From Allobosea sp. OK403 (GTDB lineage: Bacteria > Pseudomonadota > Alphaproteobacteria > Rhizobiales > Beijerinckiaceae), in the NCBI RefSeq assembly GCF_900113835.1, contig NZ_FOQV01000012.1, forward strand, positions 78,691 to 142,690: DNA of 64,000 nucleotides, in the 5' to 3' direction. Shown piece by piece: positions 15,182 to 23,439 of this stretch (position 1 is the first letter of the stretch; the number at the start of each line of letters is the position of its first letter). Position numbers and translations under genes: made by a program. The notes under the pieces were generated by a model that made no database searches, was not told the DNA's origin, and saw only the letters and a program-made list of their open reading frames with translations.

Positions 15182-16552
15182 ATGCTCGCCGTTCTGGCCA
15201 ACCGCACATATGGTCGCCTCTTTCTCGCGCAGATCATCGCGCTGCTCGGTACAGGGCTGCTGACGGTCGCGCTCGGGCTGCTCGCCTTCAACCTCGCCGG
15301 CGACAAGGCGGGCACGGTTCTGGGCACCGCGCTGGCGATCAAGATGGTCGCCTACGTCACCGTCGCGCCGGTTGTGGGGGCTTTTGCGGCTCAGCTACCG
15401 CGCAAGGCCTTCCTGATCGCGATGGACCTGGTCCGGGCGGCCATTGCCCTGCTGCTGCCCTTCATCACCGAGATCTGGCAGATCTACGTCCTGATCTTTC
15501 TGCTGCAGTCGGCTTCGGCCGCCTTCACGCCGACCTTCCAGGCGACCATCCCCGACGTGCTGCCCGACGAGAACGACTACACCAAGGCGCTCTCCCTCTC
15601 CCGGCTGTCCTATGATCTGGAGAGCCTGACCAGTCCGATGCTGGCAGCCGCGCTGCTGACGCTGATCAACTATCATTGGCTGTTCTCCGGCACGGTCGTG
15701 GGGTTCCTCGCCTCGGCTGCGCTCGTGCTCTCGGTGACGCTGCCGGTTTCGCCGGCGACGGCACGGGCGGGCGGCATCTACGACAAGACCACGCGCGGCA
15801 TGCGGATCTATCTGGCCACGCCGCGCCTGCGTGGCCTGCTCGCGCTCAACATGGCCGCCGCCACCGGCGGCGCGATGGTGATCGTCAACACGGTCGTGTT
15901 CGTGAAGGGGCGCCTCGGGCTCGGCGACGGCCAGGTCGCGCTCGCGCTGGCCTGCTTCGGCGGCGGTTCGATGATCGCTGCGCTGGCCCTGCCGCACCTG
16001 CTGGAGAAGCTTGCCGATCGACGGGTCATGTTCACGGCCGCGATCTATCTCGGCTGCGTGCTGCTGATCGCGGCCGCATTCCTGTTCGCGGTCGATGGCA
16101 TCGGCATCTCGGCCGCAACGACAGCTGCGAGCGCCGGCCTCTGGCCGGGGCTGCTGGCGACATGGCTCTTGCTCGGCCTGGGCTATTCGGCTGTCCAGAC
16201 GCCCTCCGGCAGGCTGCTCCGCCGCTCCGCCCACGCCGCCGATCGTCCGGCCGTCTTCGCCGCCCAGTTCGCATTATCCCATGCCTGCTGGCTGATCACC
16301 TATCCTCTGGCTGGATGGCTCGGCGCGGCATTGCCCGTCTCCCTGACCTTCGGCCTCTTCGCGCTGCTCACGCTGGTCTCGGTGGTCGTCGCCAGGCGTG
16401 TCTGGCCGTCCGATGAAATCGGCGACATCGCCCACAGCCATGACGACCTGCCCGCCGACCATCCCCACCTCGCAGGCATCGACGACAACGGCCACGCCCA
16501 TGCCTTCGTCATCGACGATCTTCACGAGGAGTGGCCGGAGCGGACGGGCTGA
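15182..16552 (+). CDS. MFS exporter with His-rich C-terminus, NrsD/NreB-like (probable Ni/Co efflux)
   Basis: The 456-residue protein has about 12 membrane spans and the MFS loop (VGAFAAQLPRKAFLIAMDL). Its cytoplasmic tail, from about residue 418, carries HSHDD, DHPH and GHAHAF. His-rich tails are characteristic of NreB and NrsD nickel exporters. It begins 42 bases after the sensor gene and should be co-transcribed and derepressed by metal. Cobalt or other divalent metals cannot be excluded. Confidence 0.82.
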   Translation: MLAVLANRTYGRLFLAQIIALLGTGLLTVALGLLAFNLAGDKAGTVLGTALAIKMVAYVTVAPVVGAFAAQLPRKAFLIAMDLVRAAIALLLPFITEIWQIYVLIFLLQSASAAFTPTFQATIPDVLPDENDYTKALSLSRLSYDLESLTSPMLAAALLTLINYHWLFSGTVVGFLASAALVLSVTLPVSPATARAGGIYDKTTRGMRIYLATPRLRGLLALNMAAATGGAMVIVNTVVFVKGRLGLGDGQVALALACFGGGSMIAALALPHLLEKLADRRVMFTAAIYLGCVLLIAAAFLFAVDGIGISAATTAASAGLWPGLLATWLLLGLGYSAVQTPSGRLLRRSAHAADRPAVFAAQFALSHACWLITYPLAGWLGAALPVSLTFGLFALLTLVSVVVARRVWPSDEIGDIAHSHDDLPADHPHLAGIDDNGHAHAFVIDDLHEEWPERTG

Positions 16553-16608
16553 ACCTGGGTGCGGCCGTTGTCATGGACTGGGCGATAGGATCTCAGTGAG
16601 GCTACCCT

Positions 16609-17298
16609 TCACCAGACCCGAAGGGCTCGCTCCGTCCTGTCGGCGAGTTGCGTGACGATATAGGCGATCACCATGTAGATCACCACGGCGATCAAGAAGG
16701 CTTCGAGGTAATAGAAATTCAACGCAGCCGTCAGTTGCGATTGCGCAAATATATCGACGACCTCGATTGCGAAGCCAAGAGACAGTGCCTTCATGATCAC
16801 CATGATCGAGCTGGCAAGGTCAGGTATTGCTGAGACGACTACTTGCGGGAACAGGATTCGCCGGAACAATTGGCTGTTTTTGTAGCCTAGTGAATGCGCG
16901 GCGTCTGACTGGCCCGTGTCAAAGGAGTTCAGGGCTCCCTTGACGATCTCCGCCTGGAACGCAGCCATGCAGGCGATCAGGGACACGACGAGGATGACCC
17001 AGTTGGATGTTGTGTGACCGTTGAGCGTCACCCCGACCAGTGAACCAAGGAACTGAATGACTGCGGGAAGACTATAATAGACGAGAAAGATCACGATGAC
17101 CTTTGGGACGCCCTTGAAGACGACCTTGTAGGCCACGACGAATTCCCGCAGGACTGGTATCCGTCGATGCTCAACGAGCGCAAACAGGCCGCCTATGATC
17201 GTCGAGACGACGAAGACGATGAGCGCCATGGCGAGTGTCACGGGCACGGCGCCGATGATATCCCGGAAATCGGGAAGCAGAACATCCATATCAAACAT
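16609..17298 (-). CDS. Amino acid ABC transporter permease (HisM/GlnP class)
   Basis: The 229-residue protein from MFDMDVLLPD has about five membrane spans and the HEQRel permease signature GALNSFDTGQSDAAHSLGYK at about residues 125-145, which contacts the ATPase. It is the last gene of the amino acid uptake operon, 19 bases after the first permease. A second ATG two codons in is possible. Confidence 0.9.
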   Translation of the reverse strand: MFDMDVLLPDFRDIIGAVPVTLAMALIVFVVSTIIGGLFALVEHRRIPVLREFVVAYKVVFKGVPKVIVIFLVYYSLPAVIQFLGSLVGVTLNGHTTSNWVILVVSLIACMAAFQAEIVKGALNSFDTGQSDAAHSLGYKNSQLFRRILFPQVVVSAIPDLASSIMVIMKALSLGFAIEVVDIFAQSQLTAALNFYYLEAFLIAVVIYMVIAYIVTQLADRTERALRVW

Positions 17299-17317
17299 AG
17301 TCTGATCGACCTCTCTG

Positions 17318-18034
17318 TCAGGCGCTCGCCATGAGCGTGGTCTTGATCGGCGCCGCGTTCGGTACGTACATCGAGGAGCGACGCTCGAAGAAGCGTACGG
17401 CGAGCCACACAATCAGGCACATTGCTGAATAGATAACCGCGAGAACAAGATACGTTTGAAATTGATATTGATTATAATCCCGCTCCATAATCAAATGTGC
17501 GGTCGCCATAACGTCGGCCGCGCCTATATACATGACGAGGGCGACGTTATGGATCATATATATCAGTGAATTTCCGTATCCCGGCAGCGCGATGTGAATC
17601 GTTTGCGGGCCGACGACGCGGAAGATCTTCTGCCGAAAGCTGTATCCCAGGCTGTCGGCGGCGTCGTGCTGCCCGCGGTCTACGGCCAGATAGGCAGGCC
17701 GCATGACCTCCGACAGATAACCGCCATGGTAGAGGCTCAGCCCCAACATCGAAGCCGCCGTGGCCGACAGAAAATCCGGGACGCCGAACAGGCCTGCCAA
17801 GACGGGAAGCCCGTAGAACGCGACGAACAGCTGCAGGACGACGGGGACGCTACGTGCATATGACACGTAAAGGTCGGCCAGCTGACTGATCACGGGTACC
17901 CTGCGGACCCGGAATGTTGTCGCGACCAGAGCCAGGCAGAACCCGGCCAGCAGGGCCACGAACATGATGGCGAGCGTCAGCGGCAATGCCGAGAGGAGCT
18001 CGGGTATCATTGCAGATATGTCCACAAGGCTCAC
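17318..18034 (-). CDS. Amino acid ABC transporter permease (HisQ/GlnP class)
   Basis: This 238-residue permease has the polar amino-acid transporter signature YLAVDRGQHDAADSLGYSF near residues 115-135. Membrane spans start at LPLTLAIMFVALLAGFCLAL. It pairs with the next permease to form a heterodimeric channel. It is separated from the binding-protein gene by a 273-base gap containing a hairpin and a repeat element, which is unusual inside such an operon. Confidence 0.9.
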   Translation of the reverse strand: MSLVDISAMIPELLSALPLTLAIMFVALLAGFCLALVATTFRVRRVPVISQLADLYVSYARSVPVVLQLFVAFYGLPVLAGLFGVPDFLSATAASMLGLSLYHGGYLSEVMRPAYLAVDRGQHDAADSLGYSFRQKIFRVVGPQTIHIALPGYGNSLIYMIHNVALVMYIGAADVMATAHLIMERDYNQYQFQTYLVLAVIYSAMCLIVWLAVRFFERRSSMYVPNAAPIKTTLMASA

Positions 18035-18095
18035 TTCGAAACACTCCCTCTCGCAATGTCCGGGCTTGATCGTGACCGTATGATGGTTCGCTTGA

Positions 18096-18248
18096 AGCGC
18101 CGGACCAAAAACGGGAAACCGGTTTTCGGTGCGGCGCTTGATCTAGAGCATTTTCGAGCGAAGTGGACACCGGTTCGCGTGAAGAAAATGCGATAAAACA
18201 AATAGTTAGAGCATTTTTGCGATTCAGAGAAACGCGGAAGTGCTCTAG
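18096..18248. repeat. Dispersed palindromic repeat, copy A (two modules)
   Basis: Module one (about 18096-18138) is a GCGCCG...CGGCGC palindrome with a near-symmetric AAACGGGAAACCGGTTTTC core. Module two (18143-18248, 106 bp) starts CTAGAGCA and ends TGCTCTAG, and includes the GCGAAGTGGACACCGGTTCG segment. Further full copies of module two lie at 55643-55748 and 55975-56079, and a partial one near 33861-33937. Confidence 0.75.
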
Positions 18249-18252
18249 GCGA

Positions 18253-18294
18253 CAGAGCATCGGAGCCGGTTACGTTCCGGCATCCGACGCTCTG
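18253..18294. terminator. Long stem-loop downstream of the solute-binding protein gene
   Basis: CAGAGC, TCGGA and CCGG are mirrored by CCGG, TCCGA and GCTCTG around a TTACGTT loop, 14 bases past the binding-protein stop. It lacks a T tract. In transporter operons, stem-loops at this place often protect or attenuate the message so that the binding protein is made in excess over the permeases. Confidence 0.55.
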
Positions 18295-18307
18295 CGTTGA
18301 GCATTCG

Positions 18308-19147
18308 CTACTTCATGTAGACGACGATGTCCTCACCGAACCACTTCTGCGAGATCTTGCTCAGCGTGCCATCTTCCTTCAGCTCTTTGAGCGCCTTATC
18401 GATGTCGGAAAGTAAAGCCTGATTTTTATCGGCTTTGTGAATCAGCATGAAGGTGTTGTTGATGGTGATTGGATCGCTCGCCTTGATGTCGAGCTTCTGG
18501 TTGTCGATGACTTCCTGCTGCCCGAGGTTCGATGGCAGGATCGCCGCGTCGTATTTCTTGTTCTGAATCTCGTTCAGGCGATTGGGGTAGGGGACACCGG
18601 CATTCGATGCCGTGATGTCGAGCTTGTAGCTCGGGTTGTCCGCCTGCCACTGGGTGACGAACCTGTAAGTCCCTCCGCCGGCCGTCAGGGGCACGACCTG
18701 CTTACCGACCAGATCCTTCAATGCGTTGATGTTGCTGTCCTTGCGGCTATAGATCTTCAGCAGACTGGCGCCCATCGGGTTTTCGGGAATGAGGAACTGC
18801 TTGCTGCGTGCCGGATTCTTGTAATAGCCGCCGGTCGAGATGTCGTACTTCCCGGTGACGAGGCCGGTCTCCTGCGCAATATCCGCGGCCCCTTCCATCT
18901 CGAACTTGTACTGGGGCAGCTTTGCGTTGATCGCTTTCAGGACATCGGGCTCATATCCTTGCGGCTCGACGCCGATCGCGCCCCATGACAGGGGCTTCGA
19001 CTCTGCCGAGGTCGCGATCTTGATCGTCCGGACTGGGCTGGCGGAGGTCTGAGCATAGCTCGCCCCAGCGGTTGAAAGAGCGATTGCCATGCCGCCAGCA
19101 ACGGCCAAACCGAATTGACGGCGCGAAAGTGATTTCATTGTAGACAT
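18308..19147 (-). CDS. Amino acid ABC transporter solute-binding protein
   Basis: The 279-residue protein has a twin-arginine-like leader (LSRRQFGLAVAGGMAIALST) and a family 3 binding-protein fold: EPQGYEPDVLKAINAKLPQY, LVTGKYDISTGGYYKNPARS, DGTLSKISQKWFGEDI. It delivers a polar amino acid or related compound to the permeases downstream. It sits between the ATPase gene (17 bases upstream) and the hairpin-containing gap. Confidence 0.9.
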   Translation of the reverse strand: MSTMKSLSRRQFGLAVAGGMAIALSTAGASYAQTSASPVRTIKIATSAESKPLSWGAIGVEPQGYEPDVLKAINAKLPQYKFEMEGAADIAQETGLVTGKYDISTGGYYKNPARSKQFLIPENPMGASLLKIYSRKDSNINALKDLVGKQVVPLTAGGGTYRFVTQWQADNPSYKLDITASNAGVPYPNRLNEIQNKKYDAAILPSNLGQQEVIDNQKLDIKASDPITINNTFMLIHKADKNQALLSDIDKALKELKEDGTLSKISQKWFGEDIVVYMK

Positions 19148-19164
19148 TGTCTAGGAATCCTTTC

Positions 19165-19905
19165 TTAGTTGTGGGTGTGTTCAGAGTTCAGGAACTGGGC
19201 AAGGCGTGGGCTGGAGGGTGTATCGAAGATCTCGGTCGGGCTTCCGTCGGCAGCGACGATGCCCTTGTCCATGAAGACAATTCGGTTCGAGATGCTCCTT
19301 GCAAACTGCATCTCGTGGGTCACGAGCAGAGAGGTAATTCCTGACGACGCGACATCCTTGATCACCTTCAGAACTTCACCGACGAGTTCAGGATCAAGCG
19401 ATGAGGTGGGTTCGTCGAAGAGCATCACATCCGGTCGAACCGCCAACGCACGCGCGATGCCGGTGCGCTGGAGCTGGCCACCCGAGAGCTGCGACGGGTA
19501 GCTGTCTTGCTTCGCGGAGAGCCCGACTCGTTCAAGCTCTTGCAGGGCGATTTGGCGCGCCTCGTCCTTGGATTTGCGCTGCACGACTACAAGCGGGTCC
19601 ATCACGTTTTGAATGACCGTCATGTTCTTGAAGACGTTGAATTGCTGGAAAACCATGGCGGTCCGGCACCGGATCGCCTGGATCGCGGCCTTGTCGACGC
19701 GCTGGTAATCCATCCGGATCTGATCGAACGTGATGGTTCCCGATGCCGGCTTGACCAGGTAGTTGATGCATTTCAGCAGCGTGGTCTTGCCGGTACCGCT
19801 GGGACCGATGATCGACACCACGTCACCGCGACGCACGGAAAGATCGACACCGTTCAGGATCTGGGTGCTTCCGTAGGACAGCCTCAAATTTTTGAGTTCA
19901 AGCAT
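19165..19905 (-). CDS. Amino acid ABC transporter ATP-binding protein (GlnQ/HisP class)
   Basis: From MLELKNLRLSYG the product is 246 residues. Walker A is GPSGTGKTT, the signature is LSGGQLQRTGIARAL, Walker B is VMLFDEPTS, and the switch His lies in LLVTHEMQF. It energises the two permeases encoded downstream. Its start overlaps the end of a 62-codon gene remnant by 8 bases. Confidence 0.93.
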   Translation of the reverse strand: MLELKNLRLSYGSTQILNGVDLSVRRGDVVSIIGPSGTGKTTLLKCINYLVKPASGTITFDQIRMDYQRVDKAAIQAIRCRTAMVFQQFNVFKNMTVIQNVMDPLVVVQRKSKDEARQIALQELERVGLSAKQDSYPSQLSGGQLQRTGIARALAVRPDVMLFDEPTSSLDPELVGEVLKVIKDVASSGITSLLVTHEMQFARSISNRIVFMDKGIVAADGSPTEIFDTPSSPRLAQFLNSEHTHN

Positions 19906-20086
19906 CTCTGGTTGGTGTCCTTTCGAAGGAGCGCTGCTGTCGGGTTCGATGGGGCGGCAGCCAGGATTTTGCCGGAAGCTCCAGCCATTCCAGATCCTGC
20001 CGCAGGCGGGCTTCCAGCGCGGCAAGTCCCAGTGCAGCAAGTCCCATCGCGGCCAGCCCCATCGGGGTTGCGGGCGATACGATCAT
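19898..20086 (-). pseudogene. Small frame, probable N-terminal fragment of a flavin monooxygenase-like gene
   Basis: The 62-codon frame starts on the lysR stop as ATGA and ends inside the ATPase start. Its middle, LAALEARLRQDLEWLELPAK, then SWLPP, looks like the first helix of FAD/NAD(P)-binding monooxygenase-type oxidoreductases that are common neighbours of LysR genes. No dinucleotide motif follows. My reading is that the ABC operon replaced the body of that enzyme and left its first codons. It might still be translated as a coupled peptide. Confidence 0.42.
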
Positions 20087-21072
20087 GAGCGCGCCTCCTG
20101 GTTGTCCGCCGCGCCATAGACGGCATCGGCCAGCATCTCGGTGCCGGCCGCATCGCGCAGCACGAAGCCTGGGATGAGCGCAGCGGCGGATTTCAGCAGC
20201 GCCTCGTTCAGCGCCGCGATGCTGGGCGTGAGCGGGCGCGCGACAGGCGAGATCGCCCCGAACAGGAACGGGATCGTCACGTCGAGCGGGCGCAGCACGA
20301 CGCCCTTGATGGGCAGACCACAGGCCGCCGCAGGCTCGATGATGGCGACGCCCAAGCCGCGACGCGCCAGGGCGAGCGCCGTGAGGGAGGCATTGGCGTC
20401 GATCAGTTCGCGCGGCGCGATGCCGGCTGCCGCGAACGCCTCGTCCACCCGCCGGCGCAGCCGATAGGGGTTTGCCATGGTGATGACGCGCCGCAAGGCG
20501 AGGTCAGCAAGCGCGACGACGTCACGGCTCGCCAGCGGATCGTTTTCCGCCATCGCCGCAAGGCAGGGCGCCTCGCCGATCCAGTGCACATCGAGGCCGG
20601 GATGCTCGATCGGCAGGCTGGCCAGGCCGAAATCGGCCGATTGCGACAGCACCTGCTGCACCACGCCCTCGGCCGCGAGCGCCTCGATATGGATCTGCCG
20701 CGGCAGGAGCGCCGGATCCATCGCGGCGAGCGCATCCGGCACGATGCTGGCCGCGAGCGCCGGCGTCGCCGCGAGCTCGATCGCGGGCAGCGCCCCGGCC
20801 CCGATCGCCGCCGCACGCTCGCGGATATGCTTGAGGCCGAAGAACAGGCGCTCGACCTGCACATGGAACAGCACGCCGCGCGGCGTCGGACTGATGCGCG
20901 GACCGCTGCGATGCAAAAGCTCGTAGCCGATCTCCGCTTCGAGATCCCGGATCTGCCGGGTCACGGCGGGCTGGGAGCGGTCCAGCAAGCGCGCCGCGCC
21001 GGTGATGCTGCCCGCCGACATCACCGCCACGAAGGCTTCAAGCTGCCGGATGTCGAAAGCCTCATTATTCAT
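20083..21072 (-). CDS. LysR family transcriptional regulator
   Basis: The 329-residue protein from MNNEAFDIRQLEAF has the HTH at about residues 6-65 (GSITGAARLLDRSQPAVTRQ) and a full effector domain. It is upstream of and co-directional with the amino acid ABC genes, so it probably regulates them, although LysR regulators are more often divergent. The CATATC-C-GATATG palindrome at 21070-21082 overlaps its start codon and could be its own operator. Confidence 0.92.
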   Translation of the reverse strand: MNNEAFDIRQLEAFVAVMSAGSITGAARLLDRSQPAVTRQIRDLEAEIGYELLHRSGPRISPTPRGVLFHVQVERLFFGLKHIRERAAAIGAGALPAIELAATPALAASIVPDALAAMDPALLPRQIHIEALAAEGVVQQVLSQSADFGLASLPIEHPGLDVHWIGEAPCLAAMAENDPLASRDVVALADLALRRVITMANPYRLRRRVDEAFAAAGIAPRELIDANASLTALALARRGLGVAIIEPAAACGLPIKGVVLRPLDVTIPFLFGAISPVARPLTPSIAALNEALLKSAAALIPGFVLRDAAGTEMLADAVYGAADNQEARS

Positions 21073-21082
21073 ATCCGATATG
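21070..21082. promoter_or_regulatory. Palindrome over the lysR start
   Basis: CATATC-C-GATATG is a perfect inverted repeat covering the ATG of the LysR gene. It is a candidate autoregulatory site. Confidence 0.35.
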
Positions 21083-21223
21083 CTAGGTCCGCATTGATAC
21101 AGATCAAACATAAAACGCTGATCAATAATCGCCTATCCGCACATTTTTGAATGATTGGAAGATATTGATACTGATTTCGCATAATGAGAGACTGTTCTTC
21201 CCCTAGCGGAGCCTGGCGCAGCA

Positions 21224-21463
21224 ATGCCGTTCGCTTCGGCCATTCCGAGCCCACCCGCGCCACCTCCACCCCGGTTACGAAGGACCTCGACCGGGACAGG
21301 TTTTTTCGTCAGCGCAGTCGGGCAGGTGGTCACGAATGCGCATGTCGTCGAGAGTTGCGCCGATCCGAAGACCCGAGGGAGAGCCGCGCCGGCGACGGCG
21401 GCACGCGCCAGGACGTCCGCAGCCTCTACATTGTCACCGGCACGACTTGGATGTCTGCTTTGA
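21224..21463 (+). pseudogene. N-terminal remnant of a trypsin-like serine protease
   Basis: A 79-codon frame has a Pro-rich lead (PSPPAPPPP) followed by TGTGFFVSAVGQVVTNAHVV and ESC. That is the first barrel strand of an S1 trypsin-like peptidase up to and just past the catalytic His. Nothing after it resembles the Asp or Ser parts of the triad. The next gene begins 87 bases later. Confidence 0.5.
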
Positions 21464-21549
21464 GTGATTGCCTAACGTTAGCTTCCGGCGCTCGCCAGAC
21501 CCATCATAACCAGACTTGCCACGAGCGGCGCGGCTCTGCACCATCGGGC

Positions 21550-22038
21550 ATGCCCCGTCGCGCGACCCTTGCGGCGTTCCGGAAGGACGCCGCCTATTTT
21601 GGCCTCCTGGCTGTCCAGACGGCGGCAGCGACGGCGCTGTTCTGGGTGATGTTTCCGTTGTTTCGCCAGATGATCACGCGGATGGGCGAGCCGCTGCAGG
21701 TGAGCCGCCTCGTCGAGCTGGAAATCGTGCTGGCGACGTTGATCCTGCATTGTGCCTACTGGGCACGCTACCGCTGGGTCGCGGTCGCGATGCCGGTCCA
21801 CAACCCCTTTCTCGGTCATCTCGTCCAGTTTGCCGGGCGCTCCAGTTTTTTCTTTGGCGGCGCGCTGTTCTCGGTGCTGTTTTTCCGGCACGTGCCGGAG
21901 CTTACCGGGCTGCCCTCGCTCGGCCAGGCCCTGGCCAGAGGCCTCATCGTGCTCTGGGTGCTGTTTGCCCTGTTCTGCTATTCGCTCGAGCTCGACCGGC
22001 TTGGCAAAGCCATCGAGGAGCCGCCCAAGCAGGCTTGA
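21550..22038 (+). CDS. Hypothetical membrane protein, about four spans
   Basis: From ATG 21550 the product is 162 residues with four hydrophobic stretches (GLLAVQTAAATALFWVMF, LVELEIVLATLILHCAYWA, SSFFFGGALFSVLFF, GLIVLWVLFALFCYSLELD). I do not recognise the family. The frame stays open to 21184, but that part overlaps the protease remnant and is not membrane-like, so the shorter start is preferred. Its neighbours are envelope proteins. Confidence 0.62.
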   Translation: MPRRATLAAFRKDAAYFGLLAVQTAAATALFWVMFPLFRQMITRMGEPLQVSRLVELEIVLATLILHCAYWARYRWVAVAMPVHNPFLGHLVQFAGRSSFFFGGALFSVLFFRHVPELTGLPSLGQALARGLIVLWVLFALFCYSLELDRLGKAIEEPPKQA

Positions 22039-22141
22039 AAGGAAGCGGGCTTGGCAAGCAGCGGGCCCTGAACCGATGTGACCGGCCGGCGCGCTGTCTG
22101 CAGGCTTTCGTGAATTCCTCTCCGTGCCCCTTGGCCGAAAC

Positions 22142-23098
22142 TCAGTGTTTCCGGGTCAGGTAAAGCGGCACGGAGAGCACGAGCTGGATGGAGGTGCCCG
22201 TCTTGCCGGTCGTGCTCCGCGACAGTGCTCCAGCCAGCCCGACGCCGAACATCTTGTTGTCGGCGGCATCGTACTTCTCGAATTCCAGCGTCGCGAAGAC
22301 CTGCCGAACCGGCTTGGCGTGGATGATCGTGCCGAGATTGCCGCCGCCAAAGGTGGCGTAGCCGGCCTTTCCCGTCAGCTTCCAGCCGGCCTCCCACTGA
22401 TGATAGGCCCCGACATAGCCGCCATAGAGCGGCTGAAGCTGGCCCGGCCCGGAATTGACGGTGACATAGGTGAGTGCGAGGCCTGCGATGAGGCCGCGGT
22501 GTCCCGCCTCGTCGAGGGAGAAATCCGCATCGAGCCCCCCTGACCAGGTCGTCGTCAGAGCCGATCCGGGTGGAATCCTGACGGGCCGCGAGACCGAGCC
22601 GGAGACCGAAAGCTCGGGGACGAACCGGGCCTGATCGAGGAAGGTATAGTCGAAACCGGTGCTGAAGCTGCCCAGCGCCAGTTGCGACCATGGCGTGGAA
22701 ACCGTCTTGGAGCTGGCGAAATCGAAGCCCGCATGGACGCTCAGATCGTCGGTGATGTCGATGGTCAGCGGGGCATCGATGGAGAGCGACTTGCCGGAGC
22801 TGCTCGTGATCGAGAAAAACCCGCGACGGCCGATGACGAAACTGTTTCCCGGCGATCTGGCCATCGTCGCGGAGGCGTCGATATAGATCACCGGTCCCGT
22901 CGCTGACGGCTCGGCCTCCTCGGCGGGCGCCTCCGTGCCAGGCCGCTCTTCGGCAAGGCTGGCCGGGGCGGGAAGGGCGCATGCGAGCGCCATCAGGACC
23001 CGGTGGAGAGCCCGGCTGAACGGCGCCGACCGCCGCGCGCCGCCAGGGGAGATGCGCTCGCGGGGCGTGAGTTCCTGGGGCACGAGTTCCTGGGACAT
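22142..23098 (-). CDS. Predicted outer-membrane beta-barrel protein
   Basis: The 318-residue product has a signal-like stretch VLMALACALPAPASLAEE and then alternating amphipathic strands (LSVHAGFDFASSKTVSTPW, FSTGFDYTFLDQARFVPELS, GYVGAYHQWEAGWKLTGKAG). It ends with a strand (GTSIQLVLSVPLYLTRKH) as barrels do. It is probably a transport or structural outer-membrane protein of unknown substrate. The start at 23098 is preferred over the longer frame; an ATG directly at the signal peptide is also possible. Confidence 0.66.
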   Translation of the reverse strand: MSQELVPQELTPRERISPGGARRSAPFSRALHRVLMALACALPAPASLAEERPGTEAPAEEAEPSATGPVIYIDASATMARSPGNSFVIGRRGFFSITSSSGKSLSIDAPLTIDITDDLSVHAGFDFASSKTVSTPWSQLALGSFSTGFDYTFLDQARFVPELSVSGSVSRPVRIPPGSALTTTWSGGLDADFSLDEAGHRGLIAGLALTYVTVNSGPGQLQPLYGGYVGAYHQWEAGWKLTGKAGYATFGGGNLGTIIHAKPVRQVFATLEFEKYDAADNKMFGVGLAGALSRSTTGKTGTSIQLVLSVPLYLTRKH

Positions 23099-23221
23099 CA
23101 GCTCCGCATTCCCTAGTGATGGCTCAGCCCTGCCGCAACTCCCCAGCGGGGCATGCGATGGAGCGCCTGCGCATAAACTTGGACTTGCAGACGTCGTGAA
23201 GCTTGTCGGCGTGGTTCGCAT

Positions 23222-23439
23222 CGACTAACCTTGATCCTATAGGGGACTTCGGTCAATTCAGGCCGATGGTTTATAATTTTCATATGTAAAATGGGACGGT
23301 GATAATTTTTCGAGGGTGAAATTAGTCTGTACAAGAATATACGTCCGTGTGTTATTGAATTTCAGTCGATAAATTTGCTGGCGATGTCGATGATATGAGC
23401 TTGTTTGCCAAAACAGACTTCAGCTGATTTTTTGATCCG
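23222..23439. promoter_or_regulatory. AT-rich divergent promoter region
   Basis: This 218-base gap is much richer in A and T than its surroundings (for example GGTTTATAATTTTCATATG near 23268). It separates the outer-membrane protein gene from the divergent mscS gene, so it should hold both promoters. No clear operator was found. Confidence 0.4.
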
